Part shown: in pieces, positions 8,221 to 18,552 of the stretch
Numbering within the stretch: the first letter of the stretch is position 1
Layout of the letters: each line of letters begins with the position of its first letter
Source of the DNA: Bryobacteraceae bacterium
GTDB lineage: Bacteria > Acidobacteriota > Terriglobia > Bryobacterales > Bryobacteraceae
Direction of reading: 5' to 3'
NCBI GenBank assembly: GCA_025056865.1
Contig: JANWVO010000004.1
Coordinates: forward strand, 1 to 64,000
Length of the DNA: 64,000 bases
Program-made: the position numbers and the translations under genes
The notes under the pieces: generated by a model
What the model saw: only the letters and a program-made list of their open reading frames with translations
Told to the model about the DNA's origin: nothing
Database searches by the model: none

Positions 8221-8482
8221 CCCGGGCCGCGGACGCGATTGCCGCGGCAAGACCGGCTGGCGCACCGGGCAGTCCCGGAAGCAGACCGCAGGCCGGGCGG
8301 CCCTCGGGAGCGGACGGCGCGGAGGGCACTGCGGGCCGGGCAGCGTCTGGCGGGCTGCGCGGCAGAGGGCAAGCGGCGGCGCGCGACATGCAGGAGGCGC
8401 GCGCAGGGGGATGGGGACAATCGGACATTTGACACCGATTTTGCCGGCGTGATATCCCTGAAACTTCAGTCAGGAATCTGCG

Positions 8483-9271
8483 ATGCCAGACGACGCGAAG
8501 CCGGAAGGCGCTCCCGCGCCCGAGCCAACCCGCGAGCCGGCCCAGCCGCCGGCCGCTCCTTCCGGGGCCGAACCCCCAGCCGGGGGGGCGGCCGAATCCG
8601 CAGCCGCCGGGCAGGCCGGCCCGCCGGAGCCGAAGACCCCGGCAGGTGCCGCGCCGGCTGCCAAGCCCGCCGCAGCCGCACCAAAGCCTGCCGCAACGCC
8701 GGGCGAAAAGCCGGCCGCAGCCGCCGGCGCTGCCCGGCCCGCACCGCCGAAAGCCCCCGCCGCGATGGCGGCGACGCCGTGGGAGAGCGAGCTGACGCGC
8801 GCGCTGAAGGAAGAGTTCGGCGACCAGATCCTCGAGTTCAGCTCCTACGTGGGCCAGAATTTCCTGGTGGCAAAGCCCGAGGCGGCGATTCCGATCCTTG
8901 AGTCGCTGAAAGAGAATCACGGCTTCGACTATCTGGTGGACATCACCGCCGTGCACTGGCCCGAACGGCCCGAGCCGTTCGACATCGTCTACATCATTTA
9001 CAGCTTCGGGCGCAATGAGCGGATCCGGATGAAGATCCGCATTGCGGAAGGCTACAGGCCGCGCACGGCGGTGCCGGTGCATCTGACGGCGAACTGGCTC
9101 GAGCGCGAAGTCTATGACATGTTCGGCATCGAGTTCGAGGGCCATCCCGACATGCGGCGCATCCTGCTGCCGGAGGAGTGGGAGACGTTCCCGCTGCGGA
9201 AGGAGAACAGCATCCTGAAGATGGACCAGCGCTGGGTGCAGGAAAATCTGGGCATTGAAAGCGGGCAATAG
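8483..9271 (+). CDS. nuoC: NADH-quinone oxidoreductase subunit C with long Pro/Ala-rich N-terminal extension
   Basis: 262 residues. The 30-kDa-subunit fold occupies about residues 98-262 ([38 protein letters not shown] and [17 protein letters not shown]). The first ~95 residues are almost entirely Pro, Ala, Gly, Glu and Lys, hence disordered. The AGGA before ATG 8483 and the lack of any ribosome site at the internal ATG 8765 indicate that the extension is translated. NuoC joins NuoD in the peripheral arm of complex I next to the N2 cluster. It is first in the tight cluster nuoC-D-I-J-K-L-M-N-H, two bases before nuoD. A 262-bp spacer upstream should hold the operon promoter, but no convincing hexamers were found. 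Confidence 0.93.
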   Translation: MPDDAKPEGAPAPEPTREPAQPPAAPSGAEPPAGGAAESAAAGQAGPPEPKTPAGAAPAAKPAAAAPKPAATPGEKPAAAAGAARPAPPKAPAAMAATPWESELTRALKEEFGDQILEFSSYVGQNFLVAKPEAAIPILESLKENHGFDYLVDITAVHWPERPEPFDIVYIIYSFGRNERIRMKIRIAEGYRPRTAVPVHLTANWLEREVYDMFGIEFEGHPDMRRILLPEEWETFPLRKENSILKMDQRWVQENLGIESGQ

Positions 9272-9273
9272 CC

Positions 9274-10383
9274 ATGGCGGACACCTTCCTTGACGCAAGC
9301 GAGCTGGTTCTGAACATGGGGCCGCAGCACCCGTCGACGCACGGCGTGCTGCGCGTGATCCTGAAGCTGGACGGCGAGCGGGTGCTGTCGACCGAGTGCG
9401 TGATCGGCTATCTGCACCGGGGCGTGGAGAAGATCGCCGAGAACCGCACCTGGCAGATGTTCGCGCCGTACGTGGACCGCATGGACTACGTGGCGGCGGT
9501 GTCGAACGGGCTCGGCTACTGCCTGGCGGTGGAGAAGCTCCTTCAGGTGGAGGCGCCGCCGCGGGCGCAGGCGGTGCGGGTGATCCTGACGGAGCTGAAC
9601 CGGATCGCGAGCCACCTGCTGTGGCTGGGGACGCACGCGCTGGACATCGGCGCGATCACGCCGCTGTTCTACTGCATGCGCGAGCGCGAGCTGATCCTGA
9701 ACATTTACGAGAAATACTGCGGGGCGCGGCTGACGACGCATGCCTTCCGCATCGGCGGGCTGCAATACGAAACCTACGACGGTTTTGAAAAAGAGGTCCT
9801 GGATTTCTGCGACATTTTCGAAAAAAAGATTGACGAATACGAGGAGCTGCTGACGGGGAACCGGATCTGGCAGCAGCGGCTGAAGGGTGTCGGCATCCTC
9901 ACGGCGGCCGACTGCAAGGAGTATGGCGTCACCGGGCCGATGCTGCGCGCCGCCGGGGTGAAGTGGGACCTGCGCAAGGCGCAGCCGTACTCGGGCTACG
10001 AGAAGTACGACTTCGAGATCCCGACGGGCGAGAACGGCGACACATGGGACCGCTACGTCGTGCGCATGCAGGAGATGCGGCAAAGCGTGCGGATCGTGCG
10101 GCAGGCGGTGGCCGACATCCCCGCGGGGCCGATCATGGCGAAGGTCGGCAAGGTGATCAAGCCGCCCGTGGGCGAGGCCTATGTTTCCATCGAAGCGCCG
10201 AAGGGCGAGCTGGGCTATTACGTGGTGAGCGACGGCTCGACGCAGCCTTACCGGGTGCGCATCCGCCCGCCGTCTTTCGTCAACCTCCAGGCGCTGGACA
10301 AGATGTGCCGGGGCGCGCTGGTGGCCGACGTGGTGGCGATCATCGGCACGACCGACATCGTGCTGGGCGAGGTGGACCGGTGA
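9274..10383 (+). CDS. nuoD: NADH-quinone oxidoreductase subunit D (49-kDa subunit)
   Basis: 369 residues, separate from NuoC rather than fused. It starts with the hallmark [14 protein letters not shown] and keeps [46 protein letters not shown] and the C-terminal DIVLGEVDR. NuoD is related to the large subunit of NiFe hydrogenases but lacks the metal-binding cysteines. It forms the quinone head-group site with NuoB. The His of GPQHPSTHG and the Tyr of RMDYVA, the expected quinone-site residues, are present. The partner NuoB is not encoded in this window. Confidence 0.97.
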   Translation: MADTFLDASELVLNMGPQHPSTHGVLRVILKLDGERVLSTECVIGYLHRGVEKIAENRTWQMFAPYVDRMDYVAAVSNGLGYCLAVEKLLQVEAPPRAQAVRVILTELNRIASHLLWLGTHALDIGAITPLFYCMRERELILNIYEKYCGARLTTHAFRIGGLQYETYDGFEKEVLDFCDIFEKKIDEYEELLTGNRIWQQRLKGVGILTAADCKEYGVTGPMLRAAGVKWDLRKAQPYSGYEKYDFEIPTGENGDTWDRYVVRMQEMRQSVRIVRQAVADIPAGPIMAKVGKVIKPPVGEAYVSIEAPKGELGYYVVSDGSTQPYRVRIRPPSFVNLQALDKMCRGALVADVVAIIGTTDIVLGEVDR

Positions 10384-10414
10384 GCGGCGCGCGGCGGGCG
10401 AAAGGAGGGGCGCG

Positions 10415-10870
10415 ATGAAACAGCTTCTGCGGAAAGTGTTTCTGGTCGACCTGCTGGAGGGGCTGCGGGTGACGTTCCGCCACCAGCACCCGAAGCAGAT
10501 CGTCACCGAGCAGTATCCGTTCGAGCGGCCGAAGATCGGCGAGCGCTACCGGGGCGCGCCGCGGCTGAACATCAATCCGGAGAACGGCGACACGCTGTGC
10601 ATCGCCTGCGACCTGTGCGCGCTCGCCTGTCCGGAAAACCTGATCGTGGTGGGCTGGGAGCGCAACCCGGAGACGAAGAAGAAAGAGCTGGTCACGTTCA
10701 CCTATGACATCAGCCGGTGCATGTTCTGCGGGCTGTGCGAGGACGCCTGCCCGGTGGACGCGCTCGAGCTGACGCAGGATTTCGAGATGGCGGGCTACTC
10801 GCGGGAAGGCGCGATCCTCGACCGGCAGACGCTGGAGCAGGGATTGCTGCCGACGCAGTACCGCTACTAG
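10415..10870 (+). CDS. nuoI: NADH-quinone oxidoreductase subunit I (2x[4Fe-4S])
   Basis: 151 residues with two canonical eight-iron ferredoxin motifs, CIACDLCALACP and CMFCGLCEDACP, that bind clusters N6a and N6b and pass electrons towards N2 in NuoB. The N-terminal amphipathic part (EGLRVTFRHQHPKQ, VTEQYPFERP) is typical for the subunit resting on the membrane arm. A strong GGAGG precedes the ATG by eight bases. It sits 31 bases after nuoD; nuoG, E and F, which would carry the upstream clusters, are absent from the locus. Confidence 0.96.
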   Translation: MKQLLRKVFLVDLLEGLRVTFRHQHPKQIVTEQYPFERPKIGERYRGAPRLNINPENGDTLCIACDLCALACPENLIVVGWERNPETKKKELVTFTYDISRCMFCGLCEDACPVDALELTQDFEMAGYSREGAILDRQTLEQGLLPTQYRY

Positions 10871-10905
10871 TGCGTGCGCGGCGCGGGCCGCGCGGGAGCG
10901 CGAGG

Positions 10906-11415
<510 letters not shown>

Positions 11416-11419
11416 AGCG

Positions 11420-11731
11420 ATGCTGGCACCGATCACCACGGCGCATTACCTGGTGCTGAGCGCGATCCTGCTGCTTGTCGGCGTCATCGGAATCCTGACG
11501 CGGCGCAACGTGATCGTGCTGATGATGTCGATCGAAATCATCCTGAACGCGGTGAACGTGAACCTGATTGCGTTCGGGCGCAACCTGGATCAGCTCGAGG
11601 GGCAGGTGTTCGCCATTTTCGTCATCTGCGTGGCGGTGGCGGAGGCGGCAGTGGGGCTGGGCATCCTGATTGCGCTGTTCCGCAACCGGGAGACGGTGCA
11701 CGTGGACGAGATCGACCTGCTGAAGTGGTAG
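11420..11731 (+). CDS. nuoK: NADH-quinone oxidoreductase subunit K
   Basis: 103 residues with three membrane helices, the normal size. The two intramembrane Glu residues expected for proton transfer are in SIEIILNAVNVNL (helix 2) and VAVAEAAVGLGILIALFR (helix 3). It is homologous to MrpC. The gene starts four bases after nuoJ and ends ten bases before nuoL. Family identity is unambiguous. Confidence 0.96.
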   Translation: MLAPITTAHYLVLSAILLLVGVIGILTRRNVIVLMMSIEIILNAVNVNLIAFGRNLDQLEGQVFAIFVICVAVAEAAVGLGILIALFRNRETVHVDEIDLLKW

Positions 11732-11741
11732 GAGCCGGACG

Positions 11742-13778
11742 ATGAATTTCCTCGGACTGATCTGGCTGATTCCGCTGATTCCGCTGGCGGGCGCGGCGGC
11801 GATGCTGTTTGCCGGGCGGCGCCTGACGAAGGCGGCCATCAGCGTGATCGGCCCGGGCACGGTGGGCGCAAGCCTCGTGCTTTCGCTGGGCGCGGTGGCG
11901 CAACTGGCGGGGCTGGAGAAGAAGGCGCACGAGGTGGTGCTGTTCGAGTGGCTGCCGCTGATCGGGGCGCAGTGGGGCTTCCTGCTCGACCCGCTTTCGT
12001 CGGTGATGATCCTGGTGGTGACCTTCGTCGGGTTCCTGATCCACATTTACGCCACCGGATACATGGCGCACGAGCACGGGCCGAGGCACGGCGGGTTCTA
12101 CCGGTTTTTCGGCTATATGAACCTGTTCGTCTTCTTCATGCTCACCCTGGTGCTGGCCAACAATTATCCGCTGCTGTTCGTGGGCTGGGAAGGCGTGGGG
12201 CTGTGCTCGTACCTGCTGATCGGCTTCTACTTCCACAGGAAGAGCGCGTCGGACGCGGCCAACAAGGCGTTCATCGTGAACCGCATTGGCGACGCGGGCT
12301 TCCTTCTGGGGATGTTCTTCCTGTGGACGGTGGCGGGCTCGCTGCGGTTCACCGAGGTGAACGAGGCGCTCGCCTCGGCGCGGTTCGCGCCGGAGACGGG
12401 CGTGTTCGGCGTGCTGAGCCTGACGGCGCTGCTGCTGTTCGTGGGCGCGACCGGCAAGAGCGCGCAGATTCCGCTGTTCGTGTGGCTGCCGGACGCGATG
12501 GAAGGCCCGACGCCGGTGAGCGCGCTGATCCACGCGGCGACGATGGTGACGGCGGGCGTCTACATGTGCGCGCGGTCGAACGCCCTGCTGGCGCTGACGC
12601 CGGAGACGTCGCACATCATCGCGGCGGTGGGCGCGGCGACGGCGATCCTGGCGGCGTCGATCGGGCTGGTGCAGAACGACATCAAGCGGGTGCTGGCCTA
12701 CTCGACGGTGTCGCAGCTCGGCTACATGTTCGTGGCGGTGGGCGTGGGCGCCTACTGGGCGGCGATCTTCCACCTGTACACGCACGCCTTTTTCAAGGCG
12801 CTGCTGTTCCTCGGCGCGGGCAGCGTGATTCACGCCATGGGCGGCGAGCAGGACATGCGGCGCATGGGCGGGCTGAAGGACAGGATCCCGGTGACGTTCC
12901 GGACGATGTTCGTGGCGAGCCTGGCGATTGCGGGCATTCCGCCGCTGGCGGGGTTCTTCTCGAAAGACGAGATCCTGTGGCAGGCGTGGAGCTCGCCGCT
13001 CGGCTCGAAGGTGCTGTGGACGGTGGGCTGGGCGACGGCGGCGATGACCGCGTTCTACATGTGGCGGCTGATGTTCCTGACCTTCTATGGGGAGGGGCGG
13101 ATGGACGAGCACACGCGGCATCACATCCATGAGTCGCCGCGGTCGATGACGGTGCCGCTGACGGTGCTGGCCGCCGGGTCAGTCGCGGCGGGCTGGATCG
13201 GCATGCCGAAGGTGTTCGGCGAGAGCGGCTTCCAGCAGGCGTTCGAACACTGGCTGGCGCCGGTGTTCGAAGGGGCGCAGAAGATGCTGGCCGCGGGCCA
13301 CGCGGAAGCGCACCACGACGCGGCGATGGAGTGGGCGCTGATGGGGCTCTCCATCGGCGCGGCGCTGGGCGGCATCCTGCTGGCGCGGCACATCTACCTG
13401 CGGCTGAAGGAGCAGGAGCGGCCCACGGGCGGCCCGTTGTACCCGGTGCTCTACAACAAGTGGTACGTCGACGATGTTTACAATGCCGTGTTCGTGGAAG
13501 GGCTGGCCAAGGGGGGAGGCGGCGCGCTGGCGCGGTTCGACGCCGCGGTGGTGGACGGCGGCGTGAACGGCACGGCGTGGATGACGCGGGTGATCTCGAA
13601 GATTTCGATCTGGTACGACACGTGGATCGTGGACGGGCTGGTGAACCTGGGCGCGTTCACGGTGCGGGCGCTGTCGTTCCCGGTGCGTTTCCTCCAGACC
13701 GGTTTCATCCATTCCTATGCGCTCATGTTCCTGGCCGGCGTGCTGGCGATCTTCGGCTACTACTGGTGGGTGCGATAG
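11742..13778 (+). CDS. nuoL: NADH-quinone oxidoreductase subunit L (antiporter-like)
   Basis: 678 residues with about 16 membrane helices, the distal proton pump of complex I, related to MrpA. Visible signatures are FVGWEGVGLCSYLLIGFYFH with the helix-5 Glu, NRIGDAGFLLG, FVWLPDAMEGPTPVSALIH, AYSTVSQLGYMFVAVG and HAFFKALLFLGAGSVIH. The C-terminal ~150 residues contain the long lateral helix and terminal helix that clamp the membrane arm. It is somewhat longer than the ~610-residue E. coli protein, mostly in that tail. Ten bases separate it from nuoK and fifteen from nuoM. Confidence 0.97.
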   Translation: MNFLGLIWLIPLIPLAGAAAMLFAGRRLTKAAISVIGPGTVGASLVLSLGAVAQLAGLEKKAHEVVLFEWLPLIGAQWGFLLDPLSSVMILVVTFVGFLIHIYATGYMAHEHGPRHGGFYRFFGYMNLFVFFMLTLVLANNYPLLFVGWEGVGLCSYLLIGFYFHRKSASDAANKAFIVNRIGDAGFLLGMFFLWTVAGSLRFTEVNEALASARFAPETGVFGVLSLTALLLFVGATGKSAQIPLFVWLPDAMEGPTPVSALIHAATMVTAGVYMCARSNALLALTPETSHIIAAVGAATAILAASIGLVQNDIKRVLAYSTVSQLGYMFVAVGVGAYWAAIFHLYTHAFFKALLFLGAGSVIHAMGGEQDMRRMGGLKDRIPVTFRTMFVASLAIAGIPPLAGFFSKDEILWQAWSSPLGSKVLWTVGWATAAMTAFYMWRLMFLTFYGEGRMDEHTRHHIHESPRSMTVPLTVLAAGSVAAGWIGMPKVFGESGFQQAFEHWLAPVFEGAQKMLAAGHAEAHHDAAMEWALMGLSIGAALGGILLARHIYLRLKEQERPTGGPLYPVLYNKWYVDDVYNAVFVEGLAKGGGGALARFDAAVVDGGVNGTAWMTRVISKISIWYDTWIVDGLVNLGAFTVRALSFPVRFLQTGFIHSYALMFLAGVLAIFGYYWWVR

Positions 13779-13793
13779 AGGAGGCCGCGGGCG

Positions 13794-15335
13794 ATGACAT
13801 CGAATCTGCTGTCGATCGTGCTCTTCACGCCGCTGGCCGGGCTGCTGGTGCTGCTGTTCATCCCGCGCGAGAACCGGACGCTCATCAAATGGTGGGCAAA
13901 CCTGACGGCCGCGGCCGGCTTTCTGGCGTCGCTGCCGCTGCTGTTCCGGTTCGACCGCTCGGCGGGCGGCTATCAGTTCGTCGAGAAGGTGGAGTGGATC
14001 CCCTCGCTGGGCGTGAGCTATTTCATCGGCGTCGACGGCATCAGCCTGCTGCTGGTGATGCTGACGACGGCGATGGGGATGATCGCGATCTTCTATTCGT
14101 GGGACGCGATCCAGACGCGCGAGAAGGAATACTACGCGATGTTCCTGCTCCAGCAGACGGGCATGATCGGCGTGTTCGTCTCGCTGGACTTCCTGCTGTT
14201 CTACATCTTCTGGGAGCTGGTGCTGGTGCCGATGTATTTCATCATCGGCGTCTGGGGCGGCCCGCGGAAGCTGTATGCGGCGATCAAATTCTTCCTGTAC
14301 ACGCTGGCCGGCGGCGTGCTGATGCTGCTGGGCATCCTGACGCTGTATTTCCAGCACGCGGCGCAGTACGGCCGCTACACGTTCGAGATCACCGAACTGA
14401 TGAAGCTGAACCTGCCGCTGGGGCTTCAGCAGTGGGTGTTCTGGGCGTTCTTCCTAGGCTTCGCCATCAAGGTGCCGATGTTCCCGTTCCACACGTGGCT
14501 GCCGGACGCGCACACCGAGGCGCCGACGGCGGGCTCGGTGATCCTGGCGGCGGTGCTGCTGAAGATGGGCACCTACGGCTTCATCCGGTTCTCGCTGCCG
14601 CTGCTGCCTCGGGCGTCCTCGGACAAGACGATCGTGACGGCGCTGATCGTGCTGTCGCTCATCGGGATCCTTTACGGCGCGCTGGTGAGCCTGATGCAGC
14701 AGGACTGGAAGAAGCTGGTGGCTTATTCCTCGGTGAGCCACCTGGGCTTCTGCACGCTGGGCATCTTCGCGCTGAACGAGGCGGGGCTGGCGGGATCGGT
14801 GATCCAGCAGATCAACCACGGCATCTCGACCGGCATGCTGTTCCTCATCGTGGGCGTGATCTACGAGCGGCGGCACACGCGGCTGATCGCCGACTACGGC
14901 GGGCTGGCGCACGTGATGCCGAACTACGCGATCGTGTTCGCCTTCGCAATGCTGTCGAGCGCCGGGCTGCCGCTGCTGAACGGGTTCGTGGGCGAGTTCA
15001 CGATCCTTCAGGGGGCTTTCCAGGCCAACCGGTGGTGGGCGGCGTGGGCGGTGCCGGGCGTGGTGCTGGGCGCGGCCTATCTGCTGTGGCTGTACCAGCG
15101 GACGATGCTCGGCGAGGTGACGAATGAGAAGAACAGGGGGCTGCCGGACCTGAACTGGCGCGAGTGGGCGGTGTTCGTGCCGCTGATGCTGTGGGCGCTG
15201 TCGATTGGCGTGTATCCGAAGCCCTACTTTGAAATTCTGGAGAAGCCGGTGGCGGAGATCGTGCACCGCGTGCATCAGACGGCGACGTCGGTGGCGCAGG
15301 CCCCGGCGTCCGGGCTGGAGGCGATTTCGCGATGA
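13794..15335 (+). CDS. nuoM: NADH-quinone oxidoreductase subunit M (antiporter-like)
   Basis: 513 residues, about 14 membrane helices. The second pump module is identified by IFWELVLVPMYFIIG with the helix-5 Glu, GFAIKVPMFPFHTWLPDAH, HTEAPTAGSVILAAVLLK and AYSSVSHLGFCTLGIF. The stop overlaps the nuoN start as ATGA, so the two are translationally coupled. The C terminus has a short Ala/Thr-rich tail without obvious role. Confidence 0.97.
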   Translation: MTSNLLSIVLFTPLAGLLVLLFIPRENRTLIKWWANLTAAAGFLASLPLLFRFDRSAGGYQFVEKVEWIPSLGVSYFIGVDGISLLLVMLTTAMGMIAIFYSWDAIQTREKEYYAMFLLQQTGMIGVFVSLDFLLFYIFWELVLVPMYFIIGVWGGPRKLYAAIKFFLYTLAGGVLMLLGILTLYFQHAAQYGRYTFEITELMKLNLPLGLQQWVFWAFFLGFAIKVPMFPFHTWLPDAHTEAPTAGSVILAAVLLKMGTYGFIRFSLPLLPRASSDKTIVTALIVLSLIGILYGALVSLMQQDWKKLVAYSSVSHLGFCTLGIFALNEAGLAGSVIQQINHGISTGMLFLIVGVIYERRHTRLIADYGGLAHVMPNYAIVFAFAMLSSAGLPLLNGFVGEFTILQGAFQANRWWAAWAVPGVVLGAAYLLWLYQRTMLGEVTNEKNRGLPDLNWREWAVFVPLMLWALSIGVYPKPYFEILEKPVAEIVHRVHQTATSVAQAPASGLEAISR

Positions 15336-16801
15336 GCCAGTATTACACGGCGACGGACCATTTCGTGCTCCTGCCGGCGCTGCTGCTGGCGCTGTTCGGC
15401 TGCGCGACGCTGCTGTTCGACTTCCTGGTGTTTCCGGATCCGAAGCAGCGGCGGTGGCTGCTGATCTTCCTCGTGCTGGGCGAAGTGTTCGCGGGGGTGG
15501 CGTTCTGGCGGCAGCAGCAGTTCCTGCTCGAGCATGGCGGATCGCTGGCGGCGTTCCGCGGCGCGCTGGTGATCGACCACTACGCGCTGTTCTTCCACTG
15601 GCTGTTCCTGGCGGCGACGCTGATCACGGGACTGATCAGCTACCGGTATCTGGAAGTCCGCGACGAGCACCACGGCGAGTATTACGGGCTGCTGCTGATC
15701 GCGCAGACGGGGATGTTTTTCCTGGCGAGCGGCACGGAGCTGGTGACGCTGTTCGTCGGCCTGGAGACGATGGCGGTCACGTTCTACATCCTGGTGGGGT
15801 TCCTGCGCGCGGACAAGCGATCCAACGAGGCAGCGCTGAAGTATCTGATTCTCGGCTCGGTGAGCACGGGCTTCCTGGTCTACGGCTTTTCGGTGCTGTA
15901 CGGCATCAGCGGCTCGACGCGGCTGGGCGACATCGCCGCGGCGGTGGCGGCGCGCGACGCATGGGATCCGGTGCTGGTGCTGGCGCTGGCGACGGCGGGC
16001 GCGGGCCTGCTGTTCAAGATCTCGGCGGCGCCGTTCCACATGTGGGCTCCGGACGCCTATGAAGGCGCGCCGACGATGATCACCGGGTATCTGGCGACGG
16101 CGTCGAAAGCGGCGAGCTTCGCCCTGCTGGTGCGGCTGTTCGCGGGCCCGCTGGGGCCGGCGCGCGAGAGCTGGGAGCCGCTGCTGGCCGCGGCGGCGGT
16201 GCTGTCGATGACGGTGGGCAACCTGGCGGCGGTGACGCAGACCAACACGAAGCGGCTGCTGGCCTACAGCTCGATCAGCCACGCGGGCTACATCCTGCTG
16301 GGGCTGATTGCGGGCTCTCCGACGGGCCTGAAGGGCGTGCTCGTCTACCTGCTGGTGTACACGTTCATGACGCTGGGCGCGTTCCTGGTGCTGACATCGC
16401 TGGCGCGGCAGGGCATCGCCGGAGACGACATCAACGACCTGCGCGGGATGATGAAGCGGGCTCCGGGCCATGCGCTGTGGATGCTGGTGTTCATGGTGTC
16501 GCTGGCGGGCATTCCGCCGACGGCGGGCTTCATCGGCAAGTTTTACATCTTCTGGGCGCTGATCGAGACCGGCCACTATGTGCTGGCGGTGACCGGCGCG
16601 GTGTACGTGGTGGTGGCGATCTATTACTACTTCCGGATCGTGAAGGCGATCTTCGTGGAGCCGGAGGAAGCGGAGGCGGGCCCGCTGACGGTGAGCCTTG
16701 GCACGCGCGTGGGGCTGGCGGTGACGGGCGTGCTGACCCTCGTGGCGGGCGTGTATCCGGAGCCGTTCCTGCGGCTCGCGCAGATGAGCATCACGCGGTA
16801 A
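15332..16801 (+). CDS. nuoN: NADH-quinone oxidoreductase subunit N (antiporter-like)
   Basis: 489 residues, about 14 membrane helices. The third pump module has FVGLETMAVTFYILVGF with the conserved Glu, FKISAAPFHMWAPDAYEGAPT, AYSSISHAGYILLGLI and DDINDLRGMMKRAP. Its ATG lies in the last four bases of nuoM. In most genomes nuoN ends the operon; here nuoH follows after twelve bases. Confidence 0.97.
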   Translation: MSQYYTATDHFVLLPALLLALFGCATLLFDFLVFPDPKQRRWLLIFLVLGEVFAGVAFWRQQQFLLEHGGSLAAFRGALVIDHYALFFHWLFLAATLITGLISYRYLEVRDEHHGEYYGLLLIAQTGMFFLASGTELVTLFVGLETMAVTFYILVGFLRADKRSNEAALKYLILGSVSTGFLVYGFSVLYGISGSTRLGDIAAAVAARDAWDPVLVLALATAGAGLLFKISAAPFHMWAPDAYEGAPTMITGYLATASKAASFALLVRLFAGPLGPARESWEPLLAAAAVLSMTVGNLAAVTQTNTKRLLAYSSISHAGYILLGLIAGSPTGLKGVLVYLLVYTFMTLGAFLVLTSLARQGIAGDDINDLRGMMKRAPGHALWMLVFMVSLAGIPPTAGFIGKFYIFWALIETGHYVLAVTGAVYVVVAIYYYFRIVKAIFVEPEEAEAGPLTVSLGTRVGLAVTGVLTLVAGVYPEPFLRLAQMSITR

Positions 16802-16813
16802 GGGAAAACGGCG

Positions 16814-17998
16814 ATGAGCGACTTCTTTTCGCAGCCCTGGCTGATCCCCCTGGTCGTGGGGGCCTGCATCCTGCTGCTGGCTCCGCTGGCGGTGGCCTTC
16901 ACCGTGCTGCTGGAGCGCAAGGTGCTGGCGGACATGCAGGCGCGGCTTGGCCCGATGCGGGTGGGGCCGCACGGGCTGTTGCAGACGATCGCCGACGCGG
17001 TGAAGCTGCTGATGAAAGAAGACGTGGTGCCGGCGGAGGCCAACCGGATCATGTTCCGGCTGGCGCCGGTGGTGACGTTCTTCACGGCGGCGACGACGCT
17101 GACGGTGATTCCGTTTTCGGCGCGGTTCCAGGTGACGGACACCAACGTCGGGCTGCTGGTGATCACGGCGATGTCGTCGGTGGGCGTGCTGGGCATCATC
17201 CTGGGCGGGTGGTCGTCGAACTCGCACTATTCGCTGCTGGGCGGGCTGCGCTCCGGCGCGCAGCTCATCAGTTACGAAGTGGCGCTGGGGCTGGCGCTGG
17301 TGTGCGGCGTGATGATGGCGAACACGCTGTCGATGCAGGGCATCGTGCGGGCGCAGCTCGAGCGCGGCGTGTGGTTCGCGTTCGACAACTTCGGGCTGAT
17401 GCTGATTCCGGCGATGATCTTCCTGATCGCCTCCGTGGCGGAGACCAACCGCGCGCCGTTCGACCTGCCGGAGGCGGAGAGCGAGCTGGTGGCGGGCTTC
17501 CACACCGAGTACAGCGGCTTCCGCTGGGGCGTGTACATGCTGTCGGAGTACATCAGCATGTTCGCCATCGGCAGCGTGCAGGTAACGCTGTTTTTCGGCG
17601 GCTGGCTGAGGCCGTTTCCGAACGTGGCGTGGCTGGAGATTCCGTTCAACTACGGCGTGCCGCTGCTTGTGTTCGGCGGCTTCGGGCTGCTGTGCTTCCA
17701 CCTGATGCGGAAGCAGCCGACGCGCGCCTACGCGATGGGTCTGGCGGGCGTGGGCGCGCTGCTGTGGCTGGCGGCGCTCCTGTTCCTGATCCCCGGATTC
17801 AACCGCGAGGCGGCGCCGGTGTTCTGGTGGCTGCTGAAGCTGGTGGCGGTGCTCTACATTTTCATCTGGCTGCGGGGCACGTTTCCGCGGTACCGCTACG
17901 ACCAGCTCATGAATATCGGCTGGAAGGTGCTGATCCCGACGGGACTGGGGGCGATCCTGCTGAACGCGGTGGTCGGCATGGCGCGGGCGGGGCGCTGA
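16814..17998 (+). CDS. nuoH: NADH-quinone oxidoreductase subunit H, displaced to the end of the cluster
   Basis: 394 residues, eight or nine membrane helices. Key conserved loops are LLERKVLADMQARLGPMRVGPHGLLQ-type, ADAVKLLMKED, and SVAETNRAPFDLPEAESELV followed by GFHTEYSGFRWG. This subunit forms the entry to the quinone chamber and links the peripheral arm with the proton channels; the Glu residues of the ETNRAPFD and EAESELV loops are intact. It normally lies between nuoG and nuoI, so its place after nuoN is a rearrangement. The gene ends convergently with the DinB gene. Confidence 0.97.
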   Translation: MSDFFSQPWLIPLVVGACILLLAPLAVAFTVLLERKVLADMQARLGPMRVGPHGLLQTIADAVKLLMKEDVVPAEANRIMFRLAPVVTFFTAATTLTVIPFSARFQVTDTNVGLLVITAMSSVGVLGIILGGWSSNSHYSLLGGLRSGAQLISYEVALGLALVCGVMMANTLSMQGIVRAQLERGVWFAFDNFGLMLIPAMIFLIASVAETNRAPFDLPEAESELVAGFHTEYSGFRWGVYMLSEYISMFAIGSVQVTLFFGGWLRPFPNVAWLEIPFNYGVPLLVFGGFGLLCFHLMRKQPTRAYAMGLAGVGALLWLAALLFLIPGFNREAAPVFWWLLKLVAVLYIFIWLRGTFPRYRYDQLMNIGWKVLIPTGLGAILLNAVVGMARAGR

Positions 17999-18006
17999 GA
18001 GAGCGC

Positions 18007-18024
18007 GCGGCTGGCCGCAGCCGC
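18007..18024. terminator. Candidate shared terminator hairpin between nuoH and the DinB gene
   Basis: GCGGCT (18007-18012) and AGCCGC (18019-18024) form a 6-bp stem with a GGCCGC loop in the 28-bp gap between two convergent stop codons. There is no T tract. Position is the main argument. Confidence 0.3.
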
Positions 18025-18026
18025 CC

Positions 18027-18488
18027 TCAGCCCTGCGCGAGCCCGGCGCGGATGTGGTTCAGGTGTTTTTCGCTGTGGGCGGCGTAGGTTTCCAGCAGCC
18101 GCTCGAGCGTGACGGCGCCGTATTCGGGGTGGTATCCCTTGCGCGACCAGGCGTCTTCGGGGACGGCGCGGAAGAAAGCGGCCCAGCGGGCATGCAGTCC
18201 GTCGAGGATCGCCAGAGAAGGCTCGATGGGGCCTTCGGCGGAGTCGGGCAGGAGAGCCCAGGCGTCTTGGTCGTAGGGCTTCAGCGGCGGGTCGTTCTCC
18301 AGCAGGATGAAGCGGCAACGGATGTAGGCGTGCATGTGGGAGTCGGCCAGATGGTGGATGACCTGGCGCGACGTCCAGCCGCCCGGCCGATAGGGGCGGT
18401 TCAACTGCTCCGACGTGGCGCCGGAGACGAGGCGGCGGAGCTCGGCGGGCAGCGATTCGATCTTTGCGATCAGTTCCTGGCGAGTCAC
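18027..18488 (-). CDS. DinB/YfiT-like metal-dependent four-helix-bundle protein
   Basis: 153 residues. The N-terminal helix (TRQELIAKIESLPAELRRLV) and the metal-site helices match DinB_2/YfiT proteins. Candidate metal ligands are His46/47 in RQVIHHLADSHMHA and the two His of YAAHSEKHLNHIR near the C terminus. Members act as thiol-dependent transferases or putative hydrolases; the YfiT branch is close in size and in the HPxYG-like motif (GYHPEYGAVTL). The specific thiol cofactor is not known here. It is a single gene, divergent from the ferredoxin gene at 18601. Confidence 0.75.
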   Translation of the reverse strand: MTRQELIAKIESLPAELRRLVSGATSEQLNRPYRPGGWTSRQVIHHLADSHMHAYIRCRFILLENDPPLKPYDQDAWALLPDSAEGPIEPSLAILDGLHARWAAFFRAVPEDAWSRKGYHPEYGAVTLERLLETYAAHSEKHLNHIRAGLAQG

Positions 18489-18552
18489 AAAATCCCTCCT
18501 ACTGCTGGGATCGGTTCCGGTCTTTCATTGTGACAGAACGCGGGGCGCGAGA

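Noticed and set aside
15275-17701. An 808-codon minus-strand frame across nuoN and nuoH
   Set aside because: Translation is a His/Arg/Gln-rich shadow of two unmistakable membrane subunits.
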